DNA from: Ustulina deusta
Lineage: Eukaryota; Ascomycota; Sordariomycetes; Xylariales; Xylariaceae
Assembly (NCBI GenBank): GCA_023159155.1
Contig: JAJNNX010000017.1
Coordinates: 186,001-250,000, forward strand
DNA length: 64,000 nucleotides
Reading direction: 5' to 3'
Shown here piece by piece: positions 12,210 to 24,121 of the stretch (position 1 is its first letter; each line of letters opens with the position of its first letter). Made by a program: the position numbers and the translations under genes. The notes below the pieces were generated by a model. It did no database searches, was not told the origin of the DNA, and worked only from the letters and a program-made list of their open reading frames with translations.

Positions 12210-15200
12210 ATTAAAATTTTAATTTAAAATTGCTTAAATTTTTATAAAATTAATTTTAATTTTAATTTTAGTTTTTATAACTATTTTTAAATAATTAATA
12301 ATAAATATATTAAAACAAAACTTTTTAATATTTTTTTAATATTTAGTTTAATATAAATAATAAATTATTTTTTTATAATAAATTTAATACTATTTTTTAG
12401 TTTTAAAATAAATTAAAATATTGTTTATATAAGTATTTATAAACTTATTTAAAATTTTTTAAATTTATATATTAATAAAAGCTTGTGATTAAACAGGTTT
12501 TATTTTTAAACTAAATAATAAAACTTTTTATTAAAATATTTTTTTATAAATTTAAAAAAAAAATAATAATATAATTTTATAATTAATAATAATTAATAAA
12601 AAGTTTTAATAATATTTAGTTTTATAAATTAAATAATATTATAATAATTAAATATAGTATTACTAATATTTAGAACTAATATAATTTAATTTTTTAAATA
12701 TATATTTTTTATTAATAATTAATTATAAATTTATATTTAATTAACCTAAGTTTAAATACAAATAAAACAAAAATAATATTTAAATTTATATTTTATTTAA
12801 TAAAGTTTATAATTAATAATTTATTTATAAATTTTTTTTTAAATAAAATAAACTATATAAATATATAATATTAATAAAAACTAAAAATATATTTTTTATT
12901 ATTAAGTTTTAGTACTATATTAAATTTTAGTTATAATAATAATAAAGTTTTAGAATTTTTTTTAAAAAATTTTTTTTTAGGTATAATAGCTAAAAAAATA
13001 AAAAGCTTTATATTAATTCTATATATTAAAGATTTTTTTTTTAAAAATAAGATTAGTTTATTATTAAAAGTTTTTTATAATACTACTTAATTAATCTAAG
13101 TTTATTTTTTTTATAAAATATTAATTATTTTTAAGTTTTTTTTAAATAGTTTAGTATAACTATTTTTAATTATTATAAATTTAATTATAATAAGTTTTTT
13201 TAAAAAATTTTTAGCTAGTTATTTTTATTTATTTTAATAAAAATAATTCTAGAAATCTTATATAATTTTTTTAATAATAGCTTAGTTTTTTTTTTTTAAA
13301 AAATTATTATATAAACTTTTTTTATTTTAGGTTTGGGGGTTCTAGGTTCTTTTTTTGTTTTTTTAATTTTAATTATTTTTAAAATAATTATTTTGTTTTT
13401 AAAAAGTTATTTTAATATTTAATAGTATTTTTTTAACGCTTAATTATATTAATTTATATTTTTTTATATTTTTAAGTTTATATTTTATTATTTATAATTA
13501 AAAAGTTTAATTATAATTATTAGTAAAAATTAAGCTAATAAAAATAAATTATTTAATTAAATTAATTATTATTTTTAAGTTTTTATTAAAATATTTTGTT
13601 TTATTAATTATTTAATATTAATAATAATATTATAGCTAAAATTAATAATTTAAAATATTTAATTTTTAAATTATTAATTATTAATTTTTATAATATATAT
13701 TAAATATTTGCAAATTTTACTAATTATTTTACTTTAATAGTTATAAAGCTTTAATAGTTTAACTAACTAAACTATTTTTATTTTTAATTATTGTTTAATT
13801 TATTATATAAACTTATAACTAATTATTAAAAAAATATAAGTTTTAGTATTATATAAAATTAAAGTTTTTATTTTAATACTATTAATTTATAATTAAATAA
13901 ATATTTTAAAAATAATTAATTTGTTTTAATTATATATTGTAATTAAAATAAATAAAAAAACTAATAAAAATTTTTTTATTAGTTTTATTTATTTTTTAAA
14001 TTAAATAAACTACTAGAACTATTTTTATTATAGTTTTTTTTTATTAATTAAATATTTAAAACTTTAGGTTTTTAATTAAAATAATTAACTTATATATATT
14101 TTTTTTTATTATAAATAAAATAAGTTTTATTATTTTAATAAGCTTTTTTTTTTTTATAATTAGTATTTATTTTAATTATTTTAAAATTAATTAAAAATTA
14201 GTAAGCTAGTTTATTAAAAATTTAATTATTTAAATTAGATTTTTATTTAATTAAACTAATAAATTTAATTTATTAATAATTTTTATAAATTTGTTTAATA
14301 TTATATATTAATTTAATAATTTTATTAATAAATAATTTATAAAAAATATTTAAATTTATAAAAATTTTATATAAATTTTTTTTAAGTTTATATAAAAATA
14401 GTTTTATAATTTATATTTTTATTATAATTTAATAAATTAATATTTTTATTAGTTTTATATATATAAATTTAAAATATTTTATAAATAATAATTATTTAAT
14501 TAAAGTTATAATAAATTATTAATAAAACTTAAATTATTTTAGTAATATTATTAAATAACTTTTTAATATATTTTTTTAATTAGTTTATAATATATTAAAA
14601 TTAGCTATTTTTAGTTTAAAATATAATAATATTTTTATTTAGTTTTTTTATTAGTTTATAAACTTAATTATTAAATAAAGTTTTATTTTTTATAAATTTG
14701 CTTAAATTAATTTTTTATATTTTAGTTTTTTTAATATAAATAAAGTTTAAAGTATTAAAAAATAAACTAATAAAATAAAAAATAAATAAAGCAATAAAAC
14801 TAAAAAGTTTAAAATTAATATTTTATTTTTTTTATTTATTAAAAAATTTTTATTAAAATTAATATAAAGTTATAAGCTTATATAGCTATAATATTTAATA
14901 TATTATTTATTTTAAATTATTTTAGTTCTAGTTTATATTTTATTTTTTTAAGTTTTAATTTTTTGTTTTTTTTAGATTTTTTTTTAAATATTAGTTTGTT
15001 TAAAACATTTATAAAAAAATTTAATGCTTAGTTTTTTTTTTTTTATAAAAAAATTTTTTTAAAATTATTTAATAGTAAAAAGTTAGCTATATTTAAAAAT
15101 TAAAATTATTTTAATTGTTTAAAAACTAAAAATAAAATAAAATTATTTAAAATTAAATTTTTTATAAATTATTAGTTTTTAAATAATATAAAGATTAAAA

Positions 15201-15370
15201 ATTTTATTAAAGTTATATTAAAGTTAGGTTTATATTATAAAATATATTTTTTTTTATATTAAATATATAACTAAAAAAAAAAGTTTATTTATATTTTATT
15301 AATTATAATAAAATAAAAAATATATATTTATTAAATATTTATTAATAAATAATTAATAAACTTAAAATAG

Positions 15371-15593
15371 TGTTATAATTAGTTAAATAAAATTTTTATA
15401 GCTAGTTTATTAATACTATAAATAAAAACTCTAAATTAAAAAAAAAAAATTTAAAGTTTATAAAGTAAGTAAATATAAACTTTATATATATAGCTATAGA
15501 GTTATAGGTTGGTTTGTATATAGACCTCCTATTTTATTGCTATATAGGTGTAGAGTTTTTGCAGGTCTTGCTAAAACTGTACTAACTATTATA
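15371..15593. repeat. Direct repeat, possible LTR of the older family (right)
   Basis: This is the partner of 9794-10036, in the same orientation and about 5.6 kb away, shortened mainly in the central A-tract. The interval between the pair contains copy B. Some C and G bases survive around 15520-15580. Confidence 0.55.
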
Positions 15594-17200
15594 AAAAATA
15601 AAAATAATATTTTTTTATAAAAAAATAAAAAAAAATATTTATATTAAATAATCTAATAAGTTTAAAAATAAAACTAATTATATATATAAACTAAAACAAA
15701 TATTATATAAACTAAAATAAATACTTAAAGTTTAGTTTAAAATATTATTAAAATTTTTAGTAATAAAAAAATTTAAACTATTTCTAGCAGACTATAAGAT
15801 TTTTATAATTATTTATATAAATAATTTATTTATTATTAAAAAAAAATATTACAAAAATAAAAAATATTAAAATAGTTTTTAATAAATAATTTTAAATAAC
15901 TAACTTTAAATTATATTAATACTACTTTAATATTTATATATAATATAACTAAAAAAATATAAACTAATTAATATTTTTATAACTATAACAAAACTATAAA
16001 AAACTAAAAATAAATTTATATATTTTATAAAAAATAAAAATAAATATTAATCTATAGTTAAATTTTTAATATATTTAATAATAAATATATAACTAAATAT
16101 TATATTTATTATTTTATATATTGATAAATATATATTAAATTTAACCTTAATATATAAAATAATAATTAAATAAATATTATAATATTTTTTAAAAACTAAA
16201 ACGTATTATTTAGTACTTAAAAAATTATTAAAACTATTAATAAACTAAACTAATATAAACTAAAAAAAAAATTTAAATATATAAAAGTTAATTTTAAAAT
16301 ATATTTTTAATTTAAGTAGTAATATAATTAATTAATTGTTTAAACTATAATAAACTATAGCTTTATTTATATATAAAATAAAATATAAAAAAACTACTAA
16401 TATAACTAAAAAAAACTATATAGCTAATTTATTTATATAGTAAACTAAGTATAAATCTAAAAAATAATAATAAAAAAGCAATAATAACTAAAAAACTAAA
16501 TATAATAATAATTTATAATAATAATTAAAAATTATTTATATTTATAAAAAACCTAATATAATATAACAAAAATTAATATATTAATATTTAAATATACTTT
16601 ATTTATAAATAAATTAAGCAAAAAATAATATAGCTAAAACAAGTTTATATAAAAAATATAATAATAAATAGATTAATTAAACTATTTTTTAAAAATATAT
16701 TTAAAAAATTTAAAAAAGCGCTAAGTTTACAAAAAATACTTAAAAATTACGCTTAAAATAAAAAATAGTATAAAACATATCAAAATAAACCTAAAAAAAA
16801 AAAAATTTAAAAAGTTTGTAATAAAATATTAATAAAATTATTTTAACTTATTTTAATAAAAAAAAACATATATTTTATATTAAATAAATATATATATAAT
16901 ATTTAATTAAATATAATAAAATTATAAAAATAACTAAGTACTACTAAAAAACTTATAAAAACTATAGCTATTTTATATTAATAATAATAAATATAGCAAG
17001 CAAAAATATTAAGATAACAGAAACAAACATTCTATAAAAGTTCAAAATTTTTTTTATTAACTAAAACTATTATAATCGATTAAAAAACATAAAACATTTC
17101 CTTAAATAAAAATATTAAAAATAAACTACATTAAAAAATTACTTTATATACTATACAAAATCAAAGGTATAAAAGGTATAGTTATTACTATTTATATATA

Positions 17201-17658
17201 TATTAAGGTCTTCCCACCTTCTGTTATAATATAGTTAAGCTGAATGCTATACTTGTATACCAATCATTTTATTAAGTGGGTCACAGGGATAAGTATGTGC
17301 TTGAGCCACTTGGTAACTTTGCTAGTATGGGATATAAACACCATGAGCGTTGTTCTTTATGACAGTTAGGAGGATATCACACCAGAGGGCACACAGCAAT
17401 AAAAATTGATTTCCTTATTTTCATACTCCTGATTAACAGATTCCCCAAGAGATTAAAGCGATTACTATACCAGGAAGTGTAGGTTTGGCCTATCTCCTAG
17501 TATAGGGGCAGCTATATTGAGACCAATCGTGAACGACTATTTAAAGTTGCCCACTTCAGTATTGAAACACGGGAACTTCATTTGAATGCAAATATATTTA
17601 ATATAATACCGCCACCCTGCGTATAACCACAATATGACAATCAAGACGCTCAATTCGC
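17201..17658. other. Transition from AT block to unique DNA
   Basis: Base composition returns to normal here. It is the downstream side of the minus-strand gene that ends at 17659. I see no gene or RNA in it. Confidence 0.5.
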
Positions 17659-20576
17659 TCACCCTCCACAACCTCCACAACCTCCACCACCATCGCCACC
17701 TCCATCTCCACCTCCGTCTCCTTCAATGTCGTCGCCGGAGCAACCCGCCCCTGCTGAACACCCACTGGCTCCGCAGCCAGATCCGCAGTTCACATCAGCA
17801 TCATCCATAGCCGTTGTGGTCATTAGCACCGCTACGCTAAACCCAGAATCAGCGATAGTTGCTTCTGAAAAAGGCGTGAGTCCTCCGGAAGTACTCGTAT
17901 CAAGTATCGGCCGTTCGAGCTCGATACGCTGGCCTGAGTATAGCTGCGCTGCGTATTCCACATCTTGTAGTTTCGCTCTACCGTCTCGAAGTAATTCATA
18001 TTCCGTGATCTGATCCTCGAGCTTCAAGTGTGCCCAGGACGCGGTGAAATAGTGGTGGTATTTGCCCTGATCGTAGCAGTGACTGAATGGTTGTGCACGA
18101 TGGATGCCACCTAGTTTGAGTCTGTCTAGAGCTGGCTGAGGCTGCTTGTGTAGCCAGGCAGTACCGAGCTGAAATAAAGTATTCTTGGCCATTTCAGTAG
18201 CAGCTGTCGTGAGTTTTTCCTGTGCCGTAAGAACCAATAACCGATTCTTCATCCATTCAACATCGGACATTATGGCCCTGATTTTGGTCTCGCTGGGTGG
18301 ATAGTTGGACTTTTCTCTAGTAAGGTGCAGAGCTATGATCGACCATGAATCAAATGGGAATGCCCATACGTGTTTCGCTAAATTGCAATCGCCACAAGTC
18401 ACAGGATACCGACCAAAGGCCTCTGTACAATCCCAGGGGAAAAGGTCCTGGTATCGGTACAGGTGTTTGCCAAAAGCACCCCAATCGTACCAATATTCTT
18501 GTAGCGTATCGACAATATCAGCATCGTCATGGCGGCCATACCGGAACCGGAGGAGGTACTCTTCTGTTAGACCACGTGGGACATCGAATTTGGACTTGAT
18601 TTCGGGTTTATTATATCCTGCAGGGCGGCAGGCAAAGCTCATAAGGTATAGAGGAGATTGTGTTTGATCGTGCTTGGCCGCGATAAGAGAACCAAAAGTA
18701 CTAAGGTCTAGGATGGAATCGCAGAAATTCTGACAGTTGTTGCTAGTTGGGCTCCATGTTAGACCTGTTTGCGGATCCAGTAGTCGTGAAGTAAGACTCT
18801 GCAGGTAAACAGACACCCGGGTTCTAATCAAGTCCTTCAAGTCTCCCATGATCGGTGCTATTAGCTTGTCCATCCATTTTTGACGGTCCCAGCGACTAAG
18901 CCCTGGGTCATCGAAACCAATATGGCTAGCGGATATGAGACTGTCAATAATATGGTTCTCAAGAAAAGCATCTTGTGGTTCAAGCCCAGTAAAGGGCGAA
19001 CCAAGAACCTGCTTCATAATGGATTTAAAGCGCTTTGGTCGTCCGGAGGGTCGATTTTGCCACCACAACTGTCGAGTACTGCCTTCACTTAACGCCAGGC
19101 TTTTAGTTATCTCGTTGGATCGTGGTGAATGAAACGTGAGGCTATCTCGCAGGCTGATTAGAGCACCGCGCTTCGTACTATTTTTCTAGTTAGGTGTGTC
19201 CATTTACCAAAGTGCGAGTGGACTCACTGTGCGACACCATTTTCCAAGACTAAGGGTCCAAGTCGTAGTGCCATATGGACATTACCGAATGGATAATTCT
19301 CAGTATAGCGTTTCAAGAAGAATGGGACATCTTCGTCAGCTCCGGCTTCTGCCACCGCCACAGCTATCTCAGTCTCTGTAGTCCTCCCTGGGGCGTTCTG
19401 GCTTCGCTGCGTGACTACCCTTCGCTGCTGTTTCTCCTGTTGTTTGTTTGACTTTAATAAGTCACGCTCTTCATTCTCTCTCTTTTCGTCCGCCAAGCGC
19501 TTGATATTCTTTTGCTTCTTTTTAGAGGCGAGAGTTTGCATACCATCGTATTTTGCCTCGGCCACGATTTCTGGGAGCTTGAATAGGCCACACTCGACCA
19601 ATCCTGGCCGCGTAGCTTTGAGATGTTTATTATCTTTATCGACGGGAAATAAGCTTAACGGTTTGCCCGAGGCATCGCGATGCGGCACTTCCTCGCAGAA
19701 ACATATTTGCCGACCAATTCGAGAATCAATAGCTTCGCGGAGGATACAATGTTTATACGTTTTCGCGAACCCGGTATTAGACCCAAGGAACTTTTCGTGA
19801 TAGCAGTCTTCGCAAACAACTTTGTGGTCCCCTTGTTTTTGGTCTTGGTTAAGGACAGTCTGGCGATACATACTGCTTCGAATTACATCGGAACAAGAAG
19901 AACATCGCATAGGCGTCGGTATAGGTACGCCACTTTTACTGACGGCATCGAGTTTGAGTTGTGGAATCGCGGGTCTCTTCCAGAAGGATAACTCGTCCAA
20001 TGGCGGCCGATGCTCAACCAGCTTCTCAATGTCTAGAAACCCAACTGCTTGCAGAAGCAGTCTGGTGCGACGTCGGAAAATTTCCTCACTGGGTTGACTC
20101 TCTATCGCTTGCCGAAGCGCAGTCTTGATTTGCGAACTCTTCTGGTCTGACGCCATATCTTGGGCGCTTTGCTGGAGTGCTTCAAGATAACCCTCTGCTG
20201 CGAATCCACCATCCTGGTTCTTCCTTTTTGCCACTTTGTTAGCAAAGGCACGGCTTGCATCACTAACTTGGTCGATAAAAGTATCAAAGCCATGCACAAA
20301 ATTGTCGGATTCATCTTCAAGGCTAATGTTTTGGTATTGCGGTGCTTGCCAAGCCCTCAGTGTGCACAAAACATATTCGAGTTCTTGCTTGATTCCGATC
20401 CAATAAAGCTTCTCGAGCTCGTTGAATAAAGTGTCTTTTGCATCCCCGATCAAGTCCCAAGGTATATTCTCGGCTTTTGTAATGTCGCCAGGACTTGAAT
20501 GCTTGCTGTTGCTCGAGAGCCGGGCAGTGAACGGGAAGCGGGCATTCCGCATCCTTTGGGGTCTTGGATTGAACAT
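17659..20576 (-). CDS. Large protein with Cys-pair region, NCQNFC motif and Gly/Cys tail
   Basis: Two exons (19228-20576 and 17659-19078) joined by a 149-bp intron with donor GTGAGT and acceptor GGCAG give 922 residues in frame. The start is the ATG at 20576. Residues 225-258 hold two CxxC pairs (CSSC, CEDC) followed by HC at 276-277 and CFC at 292-294, which looks like a ZZ-type zinc-binding fold. A charged, probably coiled-coil stretch follows at about 350-400. The second half has an NNCQNFC motif near residue 565. The last 40 residues are rich in Gly, Cys and Asp (GGGGCGGCGG end), like tails seen on GRDP-type proteins. I do not recognise the whole family, and no reaction can be assigned. 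It is divergent from the GRDP-like gene 543 bp away, and the two may share a promoter. Confidence 0.75.
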
Positions 20577-21119
20577 CTAACTTGGGGTTTGATAATTGGA
20601 GAGAGAAATAACATACACAGTTGAAAGTCAAGACACATTCATGGCTAATAGCCTGACCAGAAGAGCCTACATTATCTAAGCTATATTCGTCGATACCAGA
20701 CCTCTATCATATGATCTAAATAGAACCAATGGAGACACGCAGCGCCAAGAGTGGCTGTGTTAGGCGTTGTGATTTTCGCTGTCAGCCCGCAGCGACAGCT
20801 CTCAGCTCGGATTGAGCTACCTAGTCTGGAGTTCGCCTAGATAAATCAAACTATCAGCATTGGTGTAGCTGAATCACCACAACTTCCAAATACATCACCG
20901 AGAGTTACCAAATATACACAAATAGATCCTTTGAGACACTCGGCGGAGAGAAGTTAGAACAGCTAACAGCGATACTTAATTGAGCCCTTACTTATTGCTG
21001 CGGATCCGAGATATACTCGAAGGAGTGTATGTAGGGCATCAAACAAGAACAACTCCCATTAGGCCCGTCACACCAAATTCCCCCAACAGCTAATTTCATT
21101 CCTAAGCCCAAATCCAGTG
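20577..21119. promoter_or_regulatory. Shared upstream region of two divergent genes
   Basis: A 543-bp gap separates the ATG codons of the minus-strand 922-aa gene and the plus-strand GRDP-like gene. It must hold both 5' leaders and promoters. No specific operator could be named. Confidence 0.5.
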
Positions 21120-22732
21120 ATGTCGCTATCCATCGATTACAACCAGAATTTTCTCCACCAATGCAGCAAGCAAGCATTCAACTACCAGTTGCATTACGGC
21201 CACCCGCAGGCTACATTTACGAAAGCCACCTCATCCTCAAATAACCCAAAAATTCCTGACCCGAGCCTTTTCGAATTCAGTATCGACTACAAAGGTGTAC
21301 GAGAAGAGTCCAGAAGACTTCCAAGCATCGCCGAATGCGCCGCACATCTAGAACTATTGCAAGCATTTCGGCACATCCGAAACGAGGTTCACTCATCAAG
21401 GAGGTTAGACGAGGTCTTTGGGATTAAACCACAAACCCGCACAGTGTTCCGCAAACGCAAGGTATACGAGCGGTACAGTGGTATTTGGGTGCGGGAACCA
21501 GTGAAACTTCGAGATGAGACTTTTGATGAGCGAAGAGAGGAAAAATGGCCTCTTTTTTTGAGGCTTGCCGCTTCGCGCTTCTTGTCTTGGATTGCTGCTA
21601 TTGAAGAAGAATCCAGTCGGCCAAATGGACCAGCTCAGTCGCTGCACGTTCCACCGATTGGTACTGTCAAGCAGCGATATCTTAATCACTCTCACTGACA
21701 TTTCATAGATGTTTTAATGGTTTGGCATGCCTTGCTTCTGAATCCCAAATGGTTCCGATCTTTTGAACAGAGAGAATTAAAATACTTGTCTACGGTTCCC
21801 TTCCCATGGAAACAGATTGTATGTCACCCCATTTGTCTTTGTCATCATAACGCCGAGGCGCAAGAGCTGACATCTATTAGCATGCGACCATTGACTCAGA
21901 GAATCGTAATTGGCCATTCGAACTGTCTGAAAATGACCAAGCCTGGTTCCAGGATAAAACCGGCCTGCATCGAGATTTGCTTGGCTTTCTCGTGGAGGAG
22001 AATAAGTCATTGGTGGTGAGCGATTGTTTAAGCAACCATGGTACTAGCCGTGATGGGGAAGAAGATTGCGGACTATCCCTAGCGGATATACCGGAAGTAT
22101 CAAGCGAACAAAACGTCTTAGACCTTCTCGAGCGCGGATTTTTGGACTCGTGCCGCGTCGCTGTAAGCAAGGATGATACAATCGAAAAGCTTGTTGACGC
22201 AGTTAAGAGACAGTCTGTCTTTGTCGATAAAATGGATAGGCAGCTTTGGATCCGAAGCCCAGCTGTTGGGGGGACGCTAAGTCGAGCAATAATTCGCTAC
22301 GAAAGATTTCTCAAACTGTTCAAGTTGTATCCGGGGACGATGCTCGTACCAACTCTCGACATTGATCTTGTCTGGCATACGCATCAGTGCTCACCTGCTC
22401 AGTACGAATTAGTAACGGCGGAAATAGCAGGCCGATTCATCGACCATAATGACAAACTTGGGGCGGCAACTCTTGACCCTGCATTTGAGAGCTCCAAAGC
22501 CCTTTATCGTATTCGTTTTGCGGACGAGTATCGAATTTGTGTCTGCTGGGACTGCGAGGCCTTGCGTTCTACTATCGCAACCGAAGACAACAATATCCAG
22601 GAAGACATCGCATCTGCAGCTCGCGATGCCCATTTGAGGGTTGCCTATTACCGAGCTGTTGAGATGGCTCGGCAAAGGGGCGAAAAACTTCTGCCTGTTT
22701 GCGGGCAGAAATTCATGACGGATAATGACTAA
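21120..22732 (+). CDS. GRDP-like (DUF1399, glycine-rich domain protein-like) protein
   Basis: Three exons (21120-21660, 21709-21818, 21881-22732) with introns of 48 and 62 bp give 500 residues. The start is the ATG at 21120; the GTG just before it is not used. Two family hallmarks are seen: a first His motif LMVWHALLLNP at about 183-193, created exactly at the first splice junction, and a second, VPTLDIDLVWHTHQCSP, at about 373-389. Both are typical of PF07173 (DUF1399, plant GRDP1/2-like). Family members lack a settled biochemical function; plant homologues are linked to stress responses. This copy lacks the Gly-rich C-terminal tail found in some relatives. The divergent neighbour has such a tail instead, which suggests a functional link (inference). 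Confidence 0.85.
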
Positions 22733-23078
22733 AGTTACCAGGATGCGTGTAGGGTGAATTTATGGTTTTGCGCACCGAGTTTTTAATTCTATTGGTAATT
22801 TCTGCTAATAATATAACCCCCCCCCCCCCAACCCCCTTCTTCTTTTTTCTCTCTGGAAGTGGCCGCACGACTGAAGTAGTCCTATCATTAGAATTCCTAG
22901 CTATATTTATTTTCTTTTGTATTGTTGAAAGTGAACGGTACACTGAGACAAAAGGAGGGCAACTCATAATAATTCAAAGCTGCAAGAATTTTACTTCAGT
23001 TTTCGAGGTGACCGTTCTACTATAGATCATTAACTACGAAAATAATAACGGGCCAACCTGGGACCTGGCTACCAGGTC
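22733..23078. other. Intergenic, contains a 13-base poly-C run
   Basis: Downstream region of the GRDP-like gene. A C run lies at 22817-22829, followed by a pyrimidine-rich stretch. No gene is supported. Confidence 0.4.
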
Positions 23079-23745
23079 TCATGAATACGCTGCAATTTCT
23101 CGACACGCTCGTGCCCGCTGATGTTTTCGTAAACCACGTCGACCTCGGTCGAGACGTATACTACATTCGTTGAGTAGGAGAAATATCATGGGTAGATTTA
23201 TTGTGAAGACGGCAACAAAGGCTTCGCGTGTTCCCCACTGCCCAGCAATTTGGGTTCCGTTGACAGGGCCCTTCGGATACGGTATATCAGAGCTCTGGTG
23301 TTCGCTTCGGCTAGGGCGAGAGGCATGATCACTCACCACGATAACAAAGATTGTCTTGAGTGTGGCGCTCACGAGGACGAGTATGCCCGCGCCGAGTACA
23401 ATGCTTGACGCGATCTTCTTAATAAGCTTTAACGAAGAGCCCCAGAGCATAGGTAGGATTATCAGTATCAGGTATATGTCAGTTGAGGCGCTTGTGGCGA
23501 AGGACGTCCAGACAATCGTTCTATATATAGCAGGTTTACAGTGGTCTGAATAAGGCTAACTATCAGCAGGAAATGGTCAAACAGATGGGCATGGATGACA
23601 GGCTGCCAGGGTTTAGGTAAATTTGCCAATTTCGATGTATTGACAAGCATGAGGAAAGACGACTGCTACAGATGCGATGGATATTCCGATGACTGGAACA
23701 AATCCCGTCTATATCTGAAGTCGACACCGCCGACATAGCCCTTGC
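23079..23745 (-). pseudogene. Frameshifted relic of a DUF3112-like membrane protein
   Basis: On the minus strand, successive blocks read as parts of one polytopic membrane protein, but in different frames. PVIGISIASVAVVF lies near 23680-23720, a helix around IHAHLFDHFLLIVSL near 23570, then WTSFATSASTDIYLILIILP running into LWGSSLKLIKKIASS, and last GQWGTREAFVAVFTINLP. At least two frame changes are needed (near 23655 and near 23515). A plausible intron with donor GTGAGT sits just before the GQWGTREAF block. The sequence resembles DUF3112/rhodopsin-like fungal membrane proteins as I remember them. No start codon and no intact C-terminus were found. I judge it dead. Confidence 0.6.
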
Positions 23746-24121
23746 TGTCGAACTATATATGGGACAAGGCCGAAGGGGGGGGGGGGGGGGGGTCCTTTAT
23801 ATAGACCCTAAAAACGAAGGCTTTCTTGCACCTGTATTAAAGGGGCCTCTAGTTTATATATTCATCCAAGAACCAGTTTCCTGCTGCCATAACACAAGAC
23901 CTATACCGTACCAAAATTTGGCTTATTCAGTAGATTGTTCAACAACAGTCTATAAAAAGTTCGACGTTGAAACTCCCTTAAACAATATAAGATATATATT
24001 TAAACAATGAATTAAACGCTAAATAAGCTCTTAATGAACAAGTAATAAACGATTTGACAGCAATACCTACAGAACGAAGGGGGAGAGGAGAAGGAGGGGC
24101 AGGCATGTATCGTGAGGCTTG
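23746..24121. other. Intergenic with an 18-base poly-G run
   Basis: A G run lies at 23775-23792. The rest is AT-leaning 3' flank of the large minus-strand gene. No gene is seen. Confidence 0.4.

Larger units (their letters stand above)
1..17200. repeat. AT-rich, RIP-like mutated transposon block
   Basis: This stretch is almost entirely A and T, with very few C or G bases and no long open frame on either strand. Related copies inside it differ almost only by C/T and G/A transitions, which is the footprint of repeat-induced point mutation known from Pezizomycotina. It ends fairly sharply near 17.16-17.22 kb, where normal base composition and genes begin. Patches of milder decay, with recognisable G and C, lie around 6.4-7.9 kb and 9.1-9.6 kb. 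Between 15.6 and 17.1 kb there is further AT-only relic sequence that I could not assign to a family. No genes are supported anywhere in the block. Confidence 0.93.

Noticed and set aside
1..17200. CRISPR-like or centromere-like interpretation of the AT block
   Set aside because: The repeats are dispersed transposon copies with LTRs and transition-only differences, not regular spaced arrays. A centromere cannot be argued from 17 kb of RIP-mutated sequence alone.
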